Assembly (NCBI GenBank): GCA_963800325.1
Contig: CAWDAQ010000009.1
Span: 40,873 to 104,872 of the forward strand
Direction: 5' to 3'
Length of the DNA: 64,000 nucleotides
Source of the DNA: CAWDAQ01 sp963800325
GTDB lineage: Bacteria; Actinomycetota; Actinomycetes; Actinomycetales; Dermatophilaceae
Under the pieces are notes generated by a model. That model was given only the letters and a program-made list of their open reading frames with translations, was not told where the DNA came from and ran no database searches. The translations under genes were made by a program, and so were the position numbers. Shown piece by piece: positions 16,920 through 27,469 of the stretch. Positions within the stretch are counted from its first letter, which is position 1; each line of letters starts with the position of its first letter.

Positions 16920-18086
16920 TCAGACGGGCGGCGGCATCCCAGGCAGGTGCTCCCGGGCAATGCGCTCCCCGAGGTCGCCGAGCAGCCGCGCCGCCTCGTC
17001 CATGCACCGCCGCGGGTCGGGCTCGAGATCGGTGAGCGCGTGGGCGGCGGTGATCCCGGCGCCGGCGAGGCGGTCGCGGTCCAGCGTGCACCGGCCGGCG
17101 ACGGCGACGACGAGGACCCCGTGGGCGGCGGCCGCCGCGGCGACCCCCGCGGGGGCCTTCCCCGACAGGGTCTGCTCGTCGAGGGACCCCTCGCCGGTGA
17201 CGACGAGGTCCGCGCCGGCGACCCGGCCGGTGAAGTCGGTGAGGTCGAGGACGACGTCGATCCCCGGCCGCAGCCGGGCCCCGAGCACGGCGAGCGCGGC
17301 GTAGCCCACGCCACCGGCGGCTCCGGCGCCCGGGGCGTCACGCTCGGCGGTCCCGGTGACCGCGTCGACGACGTCGGCCCAGTGGGTCAGGGCGGCGTCG
17401 AGCGCCGCGACGTCCGAGTCGTCGGCGCCCTTCTGCGGCCCGTACGTCGCGGCGGCCCCGCGGGGTCCGGTGAGCGGGTTGTCGACGTCGCTGGCGACCG
17501 TGATCTCGATCCCCGCCAGCAGGTCGCGCAGCGCCCCGAGGTCGACTGCCGCGAGGTCGGGGAGGGCGCCGCCCCCGGCGGCGAGGTCGCCACCGTGCCC
17601 GTCGGTCAGGCGGGCGCCGAGCGCGGCGAGCATGCCGGCGCCGCCGTCGGTGCTCGCGCTGCCCCCGATGCCGACGACGACGTCGGTGCAGCCCGCCTCG
17701 ACCGCCGCGCGCACCACCTCGCCGAGGCCGCGGCTGCTCGCCCGAACCGGATCCGGCACGCCGTCGGGGAGCCGGACGAGGCCGCAGGCGTCGGCGAGCT
17801 CGACGACGGCGGTCCTCCCCCGCCGCGCCCACGCGGTCGCGACCGGCCGCCCGGTGGGCCCGGTGGCCGTGACCGGGACCCGGTCGAAGCCCGCGGCGAC
17901 CGCGGCGGCGACCGTCCCGTCGCCGCCGTCGGCGACCGGGAGCCGGACCACCCGGAGGGCTCCGGCCCGGGCCATCCCGGCGGCGACCGCGTCGGCGACC
18001 TCGGCAGCGGTGAGCGAGCCCTTGAACTTGTCCGGGGCGAGCAGGACGGTGGGCGGGCCGGTGGGGGCGGTCGGCTCGCCCGTCAC
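16920..18086 (-). CDS. Glycerate kinase (GarK/GlxK type)
   Basis: 388 aa. It phosphorylates D-glycerate to 2-phosphoglycerate. The opening APDKFKGSLTAAEVADAV corresponds to the family DSFKGSLS motif; LPVADGGDGTV and GIGGSASTDGGAG follow. Near the C-terminus is TGEGSLDEQTLSGKAP. The GTG overlaps the reductase stop by 4 nt. It completes the route from hydroxypyruvate or tartronate semialdehyde into glycolysis. Confidence 0.93.
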   Translation of the reverse strand: MTGEPTAPTGPPTVLLAPDKFKGSLTAAEVADAVAAGMARAGALRVVRLPVADGGDGTVAAAVAAGFDRVPVTATGPTGRPVATAWARRGRTAVVELADACGLVRLPDGVPDPVRASSRGLGEVVRAAVEAGCTDVVVGIGGSASTDGGAGMLAALGARLTDGHGGDLAAGGGALPDLAAVDLGALRDLLAGIEITVASDVDNPLTGPRGAAATYGPQKGADDSDVAALDAALTHWADVVDAVTGTAERDAPGAGAAGGVGYAALAVLGARLRPGIDVVLDLTDFTGRVAGADLVVTGEGSLDEQTLSGKAPAGVAAAAAAHGVLVVAVAGRCTLDRDRLAGAGITAAHALTDLEPDPRRCMDEAARLLGDLGERIAREHLPGMPPPV

Positions 18087-18985
18087 TTCGGGGTCCCCGA
18101 GCCGGAGCCGTCCCTGCCGGAGAGGCGCTCGACGACCCGCAGGAGCCCGGAGTGGTCGAGCCCGCCGTCGCCGGTCGCCCGCGCTGAGCGCATGAGCTCG
18201 GCGACGAGGGCACCGACGGGGACGACGACGCCGGCCTCGCGGGCGGCGGCGGCGACGATGCCGAGGTCCTTGTCGTGCAGCTCGATGCGGAAGCCCGGCT
18301 CGAACGATCGGGAGAGCAGGTTGTCCCGCTTCTGCTGCAGCACCGCGGACCCGGCGAGACCGCCGCCGAGGACCTCCAGCGCGGCGGCGGGGTCGACGCC
18401 GTGCGCCTCGAGGAACACGACCGCCTCCGCGAGAGCCTCGATGTTGGCGGCCACGACGAGCTGGTTGGCGGCCTTGACGGTCTGCCCCGCGCCGCTGCCG
18501 CCGACGTGGACGACCGTGCCCCCGACGACGTCGAGGAGCGGCCTGGCCTCGGCGACGTCGTCCGCGTCGCCGCCGACCATGACCGACAGCGTCCCGGCGA
18601 CGGCGCCGGCCTCGCCCCCGGAGACGGGCGCGTCCAGCGGGCGCAGCCCCCTGGCGCGGGCCTGCGCGGCGAGCTCGGTGGTCACGTCTGGGCGGATCGT
18701 CGAGAAGTCGATCACGAGGGTGCCGGGGGTGGTGGCGTCGAACACCCCGTCCTCCCCGGAGAGGACGTCCTGCACGTCCGGGGAGTCGGGGACCATGACG
18801 CAGACGACGTCCGCTCCGGTCACGGCTTCGGCGACCGACCCGGCTGTGGTGCCACCGGCCTGGACGAGCGCGCTCGTCTTCTCGGGGGTGCGGTTGTACC
18901 CGGTGACGTCGTGACCCGCGCGGGCGAGGTTGACGGCCATCGGGCTGCCCATGATCCCGGTGCCGATGAACGCGATGCTCGTCAT
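18083..18985 (-). CDS. glxR: Tartronate-semialdehyde reductase (2-hydroxy-3-oxopropionate reductase)
   Basis: 300 aa beta-hydroxyacid dehydrogenase. The Rossmann motif is IAFIGTGIMGSPMAVNLARAG. The substrate loop is DAPVSGGEAGA, and the catalytic Lys lies in GAGQTVKAANQL. The C-terminal HDKDLGIVAAAAREAG is also typical. It turns tartronate semialdehyde into D-glycerate, the substrate of the kinase that overlaps its 3' end. It lies 69 nt after hyi on the same strand. Closely related 3-hydroxyisobutyrate dehydrogenases look similar; context favours GlxR/GarR. Confidence 0.85.
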   Translation of the reverse strand: MTSIAFIGTGIMGSPMAVNLARAGHDVTGYNRTPEKTSALVQAGGTTAGSVAEAVTGADVVCVMVPDSPDVQDVLSGEDGVFDATTPGTLVIDFSTIRPDVTTELAAQARARGLRPLDAPVSGGEAGAVAGTLSVMVGGDADDVAEARPLLDVVGGTVVHVGGSGAGQTVKAANQLVVAANIEALAEAVVFLEAHGVDPAAALEVLGGGLAGSAVLQQKRDNLLSRSFEPGFRIELHDKDLGIVAAAAREAGVVVPVGALVAELMRSARATGDGGLDHSGLLRVVERLSGRDGSGSGTPK

Positions 18986-19054
18986 GCTGTGCTCCTCATC
19001 CGGTGCTTCCCATCCGGCGCCTGTCAGCGGTGCGCCTGTCGGTCGGGTCCGTCC

Positions 19055-19911
19055 TCACCCACCGCGGCGGCCGCGGGGCAGCCAGGCGAGCGAGTCCTCG
19101 GTGGAGCCGGTCGGCGCGTACTCGAGGCCGACCCGGCCCTCGTACCCGGCGGCCTCGAGCGCGGCGAGGTACCGGTCGAGGTCGAGGGTCCCGCTGCCGG
19201 GCTCGCCGCGCCCGGGGTGGTCGGCGACCTGGACGTGGCCGACGAGACCGGCGTGCGCGGCGATCGCCGCGTCGAGGTCGTCACCGGTGGCGGCGAGGTG
19301 GAACAGGTCGAGCAGCACGGCGACGTTGTCGGCCCCGGCCTCCCGGACCCGGGCGACCACCGCGGCGGCGTCGTCCGCGGTGCGCAGCGGGTACGGCTTG
19401 GGGCCGCTGACGGCCTCGACGAGGACCGTCCCGCCCACGTGCCGTGCCGCACCGGCGGCGAGCAGGAGGCTCTCGGTGGCGAGGGCGTCCTGCTCCTCCG
19501 GGCTCACCCCGGGCACCCGGTTGCCGTAGAGGGCGTTGAAGCCCTCGGTCCCGAGTCGGCCCCCGATCGCGACGGCGACCTCGACGTTCTCGCGGAACTG
19601 CCCGGCCCGCCCCGGGACCGACAGCACGCCGCAGTCGGGCCCGGCGAGGTCGCCCGCGAAGAAGTTGAGGCCGGCGAGGGTGACGCCGGCGTCGGCGACG
19701 GCGGCGACGAACGCCTCGACGTCCCGGTCGGCGGGGACCGGCCGGTCGGGCCACGGCCACCAGAACTCGACGGCGTCGAACCCGGCTGTCGCGGCAGCGG
19801 CCGGCCGCTCGAGCAGCGGCCGCTCGGTGAACAGCATCGAGCAGTTCGCCGCGTACCGGAGCCCGTGGACGGGTCCGCCCGGGCCGCTCGGGTCGGTCGG
19901 CGCGGGCCCCA

Positions 19912-19912
<1 letters not shown>
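19055..19912 (-). CDS. hyi: Hydroxypyruvate isomerase (TIM-barrel, xylose-isomerase-like)
   Basis: 285 aa. The opening RYAANCSMLFTERPLLER, then FDAVEFWWPWP and LNFFAGDLAGPDCG, match hydroxypyruvate isomerases that interconvert hydroxypyruvate and tartronate semialdehyde. Metal-binding acidic residues fall in VLVEAVSG, VLLDLFHLA and VGLEYAPTG. The ATG overlaps the malic enzyme stop by one base (TGATG), so translation is probably coupled. Related sugar-phosphate isomerases cannot be fully excluded, but the neighbours glxR and glycerate kinase fit well. Confidence 0.86.
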
Positions 19913-21351
<1,439 letters not shown>

Positions 21352-21477
21352 GTCTCGACCTTCCTGCGTCCCGCGGACGCGGGCTCGCTTCTCGGGGGCA
21401 GGAGCGGGACGTCACGACCCGGTCCTCGGGACCTTTCTACTAGGACCGGCCGGAGCGTGCCGCGCCGCCGCGCCCCG

Positions 21478-21697
21478 GTTGAGTGAGCACCACCTGCTCC
21501 CCCGCCCCCGTTGAGTGAGAGCCACGTGCTCCCCCGGCCCCGTTGAGTGAGCGCTACGTGCTCCCCCGGCCCCGTTGAGTGAGCACCAAGTGCTCCCCCG
21601 GCCCCGTTGAGTGAGCACCAAGTGCTCCCGAATCGACGGATCGGGAGCACTTGGCGCTCACTCAACGGGGGATGGGGACAGTTGCTGCTCACTCAAC
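21478..21697. repeat. Intergenic repeat family B: five direct copies facing inverted copies
   Basis: The unit begins GTTGAGTGAGC and contains a small palindrome, typically GAGCAC-CAA-GTGCTC, followed by a C-rich linker. Direct copies start at 21478, 21510, 21542, 21574 and 21606, a 32-bp period. An inverted copy occupies 21641-21666. The last direct copy (21606-21631) and this inverted copy form 26-bp arms with one mismatch and a 9-nt loop. A shorter inverted copy ends at 21697. The array fills much of the 433-bp gap between the malic enzyme start and the SIS gene stop; I see no gene in that gap. Confidence 0.9.
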
Positions 21698-21784
21698 CCG
21701 GGGGCGGGCGGGGGGGCGGGTCCGGGACGGGCGCGGGTCCGGGGCGGGGGCGGGCCCGGGGTGGGTGCGGACGGGGGTGGCGGG

Positions 21785-22846
21785 TCAGGTGGTCTCGGTG
21801 ACCTTGCGCAGGCCCCGGGGGGAGTCGGGGTCGTCGCCGCGGGAGAGCGCGAGGTGGAGGGCGAGCTGCTGCAGCGGGACGATCTCGAGCAGCGGGGACA
21901 GCGTCTCCGGGGCGCCGGCGGGCAGGACGAACCGGGTCGCGCAGTCGGCGACGGCGTCGGCCGCCCCGATCCCGAGGACGTCCGCGCGGCGCTCGTGCAG
22001 CCGGGGCAGGACGTCGGCCATCGCCGCCCCGGCCCGTCCGTGCGGGACGAGGGCGATGACGGGGACCTGCGGGTCGACGACGGCGAGTGGCCCGTGGAGC
22101 AGGTCCGCCCCCGAGAACGCCTGCGCCGACAGGTACGAGGTCTCCATGAGCTTCAGGGCGGCCTCGCGCGCCGTCGGGTAGGCGTAGCCGCGCCCGGTCG
22201 TCACCAGGGCGCGGGCGAACCGGTACCGCTGCGCGGCCACGGCCACCTCGTCCTCGCGCGCGAGGACCTGCTCGCCGAGGTCGGCCAGCCCGGCGGCGGC
22301 CTCGCGGACCTCCGTCCCGGCCCCGCGGAGCGCCCCGAGGAACAGGTGGAGCGCGAGGAGCTGCGCGGTGTACGTCTTCGTCGCCGCCACCGAGCGCTCC
22401 GGACCGGCGAGGACGTCGACGTGGAGCTCGGCGGCGCTCGCGAGCGCCGAGCCGGGGTTGTTCGTCACGGCGACGGTGACCGCGCCGCACTCGCGGGCGA
22501 CCTCGACCGAGCGCACGAGGTCCGGGGAGCCGCCGGACTGGCTCACGGCGACGTGGAGCACGTCCCGCAGGTCGGGCCGGGCGCCGTAGACCGTCGTCGT
22601 CGACGGCGACGCGAGCCCGGCGGGAAGCCCGTGCTCGACCTCGACGAGGTACTTGGCGTAGAGCGCGGCGTGGTCGCTCGTGCCGCGGGCGGCGAGCTGG
22701 ACGAACCGGGGTGCGCGCCGGGCGACTGCGCCCGCGACGTCGGCGACCGCCGGGGCCCCGTCCGCCAGCATGCGTCGCCACACCGAGGGCTGCTCGGCGA
22801 TCTCGGCCGCCATGAGCGCCCCGGGGGCCGGGGTCGCGGCGCTCAC
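21785..22846 (-). CDS. SIS-domain protein, probable NagB-II-type glucosamine-6-phosphate deaminase
   Basis: 353 aa with two SIS domains like the isomerase half of GlmS but no glutaminase half. Sugar-phosphate-binding motifs are ARGTSDHAALYAKYL, SQSGGSPDLV and TNNPGSALA in domain 1, and GRGYAYPTAREAALKLME with SGADLLHGPLAV in domain 2. The end, SPRGLRKVTET, is typical of NagB-II/AgaS-like enzymes. It would convert GlcN-6-P to fructose-6-P and ammonia, the last step of the pathway encoded upstream. The GTG at 22846 overlaps the symporter stop by 4 nt; an ATG at 22813 is the alternative start. Confidence 0.82.
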   Translation of the reverse strand: MSAATPAPGALMAAEIAEQPSVWRRMLADGAPAVADVAGAVARRAPRFVQLAARGTSDHAALYAKYLVEVEHGLPAGLASPSTTTVYGARPDLRDVLHVAVSQSGGSPDLVRSVEVARECGAVTVAVTNNPGSALASAAELHVDVLAGPERSVAATKTYTAQLLALHLFLGALRGAGTEVREAAAGLADLGEQVLAREDEVAVAAQRYRFARALVTTGRGYAYPTAREAALKLMETSYLSAQAFSGADLLHGPLAVVDPQVPVIALVPHGRAGAAMADVLPRLHERRADVLGIGAADAVADCATRFVLPAGAPETLSPLLEIVPLQQLALHLALSRGDDPDSPRGLRKVTETT

Positions 22847-24351
22847 CGCCGGCCCCCGCCGGTCAGGACGCCCTCGGGCTCGGCGTGCCGGTCCGCGAGC
22901 TCGGAGTCCTCGGCGTGCCGTCGGGACAGGAGCCCGCCGACGGCGAGGGTGATGACGACGCCGATGGCGGTGTACCAGGTGAAGCCGATGAGGTCCCGCT
23001 GGAACAGGAACAGGTAGACCATGACGAGCACGGCGGTGGTGAACCCGGCGACGGCGTCGGCCTGCCGGGCGCGGCGCACCCAGAGCCCGAGGAAGAACGA
23101 GCCGAGGAGCCCGCCGTAGGTCAGCCCGGCGACGCTGAGGCCGAGCTCGACGACGGGGTTGTCGGTCCCGGTGAACAGTGCCGCCGCGGCGATGAAGACC
23201 AGCCCCCAGCCGAGGGTGAACAGCCTCCCGAGCCGAAGCCCCTCGGCGTCGCCGAGCCGGCGGTGGGCGAACTTCTCGTACAGGTCGGCCATCGTCGAGG
23301 ACGACAGCGCCGACAGCGACGAGGAGAGCGTCGACATCGCCGACGCCATGATCCCGGCGAGGAGCAGGCCGGACAGGCCCGCCGGGAGGGCGTCGACGAT
23401 GAACGTCGGGAAGATCTGGTCGCCGGTCTGGAGGCCGAGCTGGTCCGGGGTCCTGCCGCCGTAGTAGCTCCAGAGCCCGAGGCCGACGAGCAGGAAGAGC
23501 CCGAACTGGACGAACACGACCACGGCGCTGCCGACGACGGCGCGCTGGGCGTCCCGCAGCGAGCGGCAGGTGAGCAGCCGCTGGACGATGATCTGGTCGG
23601 CGCCGTGGGAGGCGGTGGAGAGCAGCGCACCCCCGACGACGGCGGTGACGAACGCGTACGGCGCGGAGACGGGGTTCGAGGTGAAGTCGAGCACCTGGGT
23701 CTTGCCGGCGTCCGCGGCGGCGGTGAGGAAGTTGACGTCGAGGTCGCTGGTGAGGAACGCGAGGGCGATGACGCCGCCGATGACGTAGAGGCTCATCTGG
23801 AGCACGTCGACCCAGACGACGGCGCGGATGCCCCCGATGAGGGTGTAGAGCACGGTGACGAGCCCGAGGATCGCGATGATCGCGAAGAAGGACAGCTCGA
23901 CGCCGAGCCCGTCGAGGATGACCTTCATCGGGATCGCCGCGGCGAACAGCCGGACCCCGTCGGCGAGCAGCCGGGTGAACAGGAACGCCACCGACGCGGT
24001 CGCCTGCATCCCGCGGCCGAACCGGAGGCCGAGGTAGGCGTACGCGGTCGTCATCTCGCCGCGGTAGTACCGCGGCAGGAGCACGGTCGCCACGACGACC
24101 CGGCCGACGAGGTAGCCGAGGGCGACCTGGATGAACGTGAGGTCGCCGAGGTAGGCCACGGTCGGGACGCTGATGACGGTCAGCGCGCTGGTCTCGGTCG
24201 CGACGACGGACAGGCACACCGCCCACCACGGGAGGTCCCGGTTGCCGAGGAAGTACCCCTTGAGGTTGCTCTGCCGGCCGGACAGGCGCAGGCCGAGCCA
24301 CGCCGAGCCCAGCAGGTAGGCGGCGATGACGACGAGGTCGAGCGGTTGCAT
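22843..24351 (-). CDS. Sodium:solute symporter (SSS family)
   Basis: 502 aa, about 13 membrane helices. SSS features include LSVVATETSALTVISVP in an early helix, the GGIRAVVWVDVLQM segment, and SHGADQIIVQRLLTCRSLRDA, the family's most recognisable stretch. TLSSSLSALSSSTMADLYEKF likely carries the Na+-binding serines. It is embedded between anmK and the SIS gene in one operon, which makes it the likely importer of MurNAc, anhydro-MurNAc or a related amino sugar. The family also moves glucose, sialic acid and proline, so the substrate call is inference. Confidence 0.9.
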   Translation of the reverse strand: MQPLDLVVIAAYLLGSAWLGLRLSGRQSNLKGYFLGNRDLPWWAVCLSVVATETSALTVISVPTVAYLGDLTFIQVALGYLVGRVVVATVLLPRYYRGEMTTAYAYLGLRFGRGMQATASVAFLFTRLLADGVRLFAAAIPMKVILDGLGVELSFFAIIAILGLVTVLYTLIGGIRAVVWVDVLQMSLYVIGGVIALAFLTSDLDVNFLTAAADAGKTQVLDFTSNPVSAPYAFVTAVVGGALLSTASHGADQIIVQRLLTCRSLRDAQRAVVGSAVVVFVQFGLFLLVGLGLWSYYGGRTPDQLGLQTGDQIFPTFIVDALPAGLSGLLLAGIMASAMSTLSSSLSALSSSTMADLYEKFAHRRLGDAEGLRLGRLFTLGWGLVFIAAAALFTGTDNPVVELGLSVAGLTYGGLLGSFFLGLWVRRARQADAVAGFTTAVLVMVYLFLFQRDLIGFTWYTAIGVVITLAVGGLLSRRHAEDSELADRHAEPEGVLTGGGRR

Positions 24352-24357
24352 GACGGT

Positions 24358-25584
24358 TCACTCTCTCCCGGGGCCGGGGACGATGCGGAGACGGGTCGGG
24401 GGGACGGGGGCGGGCTCGGGCAGGCGGAGGGGGGCGGCGCCCGGGGTGATGCGGCCGGCCACCGCCGGGTGGCGGGCGCCGGTGCACCCGGGCAGGGTCC
24501 CCGGCAGCCCGTGCCAGGTGAGGAAGCCGACGAGGGCGAAGAGGTAGGCCTCCTTCGCGGCCGGGTCGAGGCCGAGCGTGTCGCCGGTGCGGACGTGCGC
24601 GGGGGCGCAGCGGGCCGCGAGCCGCCGGACGAGCACCGCGTTGCGGGCGCCGCCGCCGGAGAGCAGGACCTCGGTGGCGCCGGTGCCCTCGAGCGCGCCC
24701 GCGACGGTGGCGGCGGTGAGCTCGACGAGGGTGGCGAGCACGTCCGGGGCGGCGAGGTCCTCGGCGCCGGCGGCCCGCTGGGCGTCCTCGACGTGGCCGA
24801 GGTGGAAGACCTCCTTGCCCGTGCTCTTGGGTGGGGGCAGGCGGTAGTACGGGTGGTCGAGCAGCGCGGCGAGCAGGCCGTCGTGGACGGTGCCGGCGGC
24901 GGCGAGCGCGCCGCCGGTGTCGACGTGGCGGCGCCCTCCGGTGGCCCGCCGGACGGCGGCGTCGAGCAGCGCGTTCGCGGGTCCGGTGTCGTACCCGACC
25001 GGCTCGGCCCCGCCGCCGGCGACGGTCACGTTGGCGATCCCGCCGAGGTTGACGGCCGCGGCGGGCTCGGGGCGCCCGGCGAGGAGCATCGCGTCGAGCA
25101 GGCTCGCGAGCGGCGCGCCCTGCCCGCCGGCCGCGACGTCGCCGGCGCGGACGTCGGAGACGACCGGCAGGCCGGTGGCCTCGGCGACCCAGGCCGGCTG
25201 GCCGAGCTGGAGGGTCCCGCGGACGGCCCCGTCCTCGACCCAGTGGTAGACGGTCTGCCCGTGCGAGACGACGAGCTCGGCGGGCCCGCTCCCGCTCCCC
25301 TCGCGGCCGGACGGGTGGGACGGGTCGGCGGCCTGCTCGACCGCGGTGGCGGCGGCCGCGGCGAACTCCTGCCCGAGAAGGGTGTCGACGCGGCAGACCT
25401 CGGCCACCGACGTCGGCCCCGGGGGCAGCGTCGCGAGGACCGCGGCGCGCAGGTCCTCCGAGAACGGCACCTCGGTGTGGCGGACCGGCCGGAGGGTGAC
25501 CTCCTCGCCGTCCAGGGCGAGGTCCGCGGTCGCGACGTCGATCCCGTCGACCGAGGTCCCGGAGGAGAGCGCGACGACGATCAC
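24358..25584 (-). CDS. anmK: Anhydro-N-acetylmuramic acid kinase
   Basis: 408 aa. It opens the 1,6-anhydro ring of anhMurNAc and phosphorylates it to MurNAc-6-P. The ATP phosphate loop is LSSGTSVDGID at the very start. VVSHGQTVYHW, LGGIANVT, GYDTGPANALLD and LLSGGGARNAVLV follow in the family order. The GTG at 25584 overlaps the MurQ stop by 4 nt. Its product is the substrate of the adjacent MurQ, so the pair is a coherent peptidoglycan-recycling step. Confidence 0.95.
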   Translation of the reverse strand: MIVVALSSGTSVDGIDVATADLALDGEEVTLRPVRHTEVPFSEDLRAAVLATLPPGPTSVAEVCRVDTLLGQEFAAAAATAVEQAADPSHPSGREGSGSGPAELVVSHGQTVYHWVEDGAVRGTLQLGQPAWVAEATGLPVVSDVRAGDVAAGGQGAPLASLLDAMLLAGRPEPAAAVNLGGIANVTVAGGGAEPVGYDTGPANALLDAAVRRATGGRRHVDTGGALAAAGTVHDGLLAALLDHPYYRLPPPKSTGKEVFHLGHVEDAQRAAGAEDLAAPDVLATLVELTAATVAGALEGTGATEVLLSGGGARNAVLVRRLAARCAPAHVRTGDTLGLDPAAKEAYLFALVGFLTWHGLPGTLPGCTGARHPAVAGRITPGAAPLRLPEPAPVPPTRLRIVPGPGRE

Positions 25585-26510
25585 GACGCCCCGCCCCGCC
25601 CGGCGCGGGCGACGGCGTCCCGCACCCGTCCGCCGGCCCCGGCCAGGGCGGCCCGCGCCTCGGCGGGGGTCCGGCCGGTGAGGAGGGCGACGACGGCGGT
25701 CTTGACCTGGCCGTCGGCGTCGGCGAGGGCGGACACGGCCCGCTCCTCGCTCACCCCGGCGGCCCCGGCGACGATGCGCCGGGAGCGCCGGCGGAGCTTG
25801 TCGTTGCTCGCCCGGAGGTCGACCATGAGGTTGCCGTAGGTCTTGCCGAGCCGGACCATCGCGGCCGTCGAGATCGCGTTGAGGACGAGCTTCTCCGCGG
25901 TGCCCGCCTTCATCCGGGTCGAGCCGGCGACGACCTCGGGGCCGGTGTCGACCTCGATCGCGACGTCGACGAGGCCGCTGAGGGCGCTGCCGGGGTTGTT
26001 GCTCACCCCGACGGTCGCGGCTCCGGCGCGCGCGGCGGCACGGGCCGCGCCGAGGGCGTACGGCGTGCGACCGGAGGCGGTGACGACGACGACCACGTCG
26101 TCCGGGCCGAGGCCGATCGCGGCGAGGTCGGCCTCGGCGGCGCCACCGTCGTCCTCGGCGCCCTCGACGGCGGCGGTCAGGGCCTGGCTGCCGCCGGCGA
26201 TGAGCGCGACGACCTGGCCGGGGTCGGTGCCGAAGGTGGGGACGCACTCGGCGGCGTCGAGGACGCCGAGCCGGCCGGGGGTGCCGGCGCCGGCGTAGAC
26301 GAGGCGGCCGCCACGGCCGAGCCGGTCGACGACGACGTCGACGGCCGCGGCGATCGCGTCCCCCGCGGCGGCGACGGCGGCGGGGACGGTGGCGTCCTCG
26401 GCGGCGATGGCGGCGACGACGTCCCGGGTGGAGCGGGTGTCGAGGTCGGCGAGGTCGGCGCGGACCTCCTCGGTGCGCAGGCCGGCGAGCTCGCGGTCGG
26501 TGTCGGTCAT
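25581..26510 (-). CDS. murQ: N-acetylmuramic acid 6-phosphate etherase
   Basis: 309 aa SIS-fold lyase that splits MurNAc-6-P into GlcNAc-6-P and D-lactate. GAGTPGRLGVLDAAECVPTFG near residues 64-84 is the sugar-binding loop with the catalytic Glu in AAEC. VTASGRTPYALGA and VSNNPGSAL follow, and GSTRMKAGTAEKLVLNAIST is the signature of the family. It overlaps the genes on both sides by 4 nt. Free GlcNAc-6-P would next need NagA, which is not in this window. Confidence 0.96.
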   Translation of the reverse strand: MTDTDRELAGLRTEEVRADLADLDTRSTRDVVAAIAAEDATVPAAVAAAGDAIAAAVDVVVDRLGRGGRLVYAGAGTPGRLGVLDAAECVPTFGTDPGQVVALIAGGSQALTAAVEGAEDDGGAAEADLAAIGLGPDDVVVVVTASGRTPYALGAARAAARAGAATVGVSNNPGSALSGLVDVAIEVDTGPEVVAGSTRMKAGTAEKLVLNAISTAAMVRLGKTYGNLMVDLRASNDKLRRRSRRIVAGAAGVSEERAVSALADADGQVKTAVVALLTGRTPAEARAALAGAGGRVRDAVARAGRGGAS

Positions 26511-27469
26511 GTGTCGGTGCTCCGTCGCAGGAGGAGGGACGCGTGGGGCAGGGCAGGTCGGGTGGCGGCGAGGTGCGCGCCGTCGAGGGCGTCCCCGGCG
26601 GGCGGCCGCAGCGCGGCGGTGGGCAGGCGACGGGCGAGCTCGGCGGCGAAGGCGTCGGCGAGCAGCGCGGAGCCGAACAGTCCCCCGGTGGTGCTCACCG
26701 GGGTCGGCGGGTCGCCGGGGCCGGTCGGGGCGTCGCCCCCGAGCGCCCGTCCCGCGGCCGCGGCCGCGCTCGCCGCGAGCTCGGCGCCCGCCTCGACCCA
26801 GACCGTCCGGGCCCAGACGTCGCCGGCGAGGGCGACGTCGAGGACGTCCCGGGCGAAGGAGGCGACGGTCGAGGCCGGGTGCGGCGCGCCGTGGACGGCC
26901 GCGGGGATCCCCTCCGGCGGCCCGAACCGGTCCCGGGCGCGCTCGAGCAGGGCGGGCGAGCCGCCCCGGCCGTCGTGCGCGCGGAGCGCGGCGTCGAGGC
27001 CGCGGCGGCCGATCTCGAAGCCGCTGCCGGCGTCGCCGAGCAGCCAGCCCCACCCGTCGGTGACCGCGTGGCCGCCGTCCGCGGCGACCGCGAGCGCGAC
27101 CGCGCCGGTCCCGGCGGCGACGACGACCCCGGCCTCTCCGTCGAGGGCGCCGAGGTGGGAGGTGGTCATGTCGCTGGCGAGGACGACCCGGCGCGGCCGG
27201 TGGCGTGCGGCGAGCGCGGCGGCGACCTCGTCGGCTCGGCCACGCGCGGCGGCGAACCCGGCCAGGCCGGCGGCGACCACGTCGAGGTCCGGGCGCCTCG
27301 GGCCGAGCGACCGGGCGGTCGCGTCGGTCGCGTCGAGGGCGGCGGACACCCCGTCCGGGGCGGCGAGTCCCGCGGCGCCCGGCCCCTCGGCCTCCGCGAC
27401 CCGGACGCCGTCGTCGAACAGCGCGGCGCGGCAGCCGGTCTTGCCGACGTCGAGCGCGAGGACCCTCAC
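26507..27469 (-). CDS. BadF/BadG-type sugar kinase (N-acetylglucosamine/MurNAc kinase-like)
   Basis: 320 aa ASKHA-fold kinase. The phosphate-1 loop is ALDVGKTGCRAALFDDG. VVVAAGTGAVALA and GWGWLLGDAGSGFEIG are the conserved central motifs of BadF-type GlcNAc and MurNAc kinases. The GTG at 27469 overlaps the GntR stop, and the stop overlaps murQ. It probably phosphorylates the imported amino sugar (GlcNAc or MurNAc), in parallel with AnmK acting on the anhydro form. Exact sugar not determinable. Confidence 0.85.
   Translation of the reverse strand: MRVLALDVGKTGCRAALFDDGVRVAEAEGPGAAGLAAPDGVSAALDATDATARSLGPRRPDLDVVAAGLAGFAAARGRADEVAAALAARHRPRRVVLASDMTTSHLGALDGEAGVVVAAGTGAVALAVAADGGHAVTDGWGWLLGDAGSGFEIGRRGLDAALRAHDGRGGSPALLERARDRFGPPEGIPAAVHGAPHPASTVASFARDVLDVALAGDVWARTVWVEAGAELAASAAAAAGRALGGDAPTGPGDPPTPVSTTGGLFGSALLADAFAAELARRLPTAALRPPAGDALDGAHLAATRPALPHASLLLRRSTDT

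Noticed and set aside
21478..21697. CRISPR-like array
   Set aside because: Units repeat every 32 bp but there is no variable spacer between them, later copies are inverted, and no cas gene is present.
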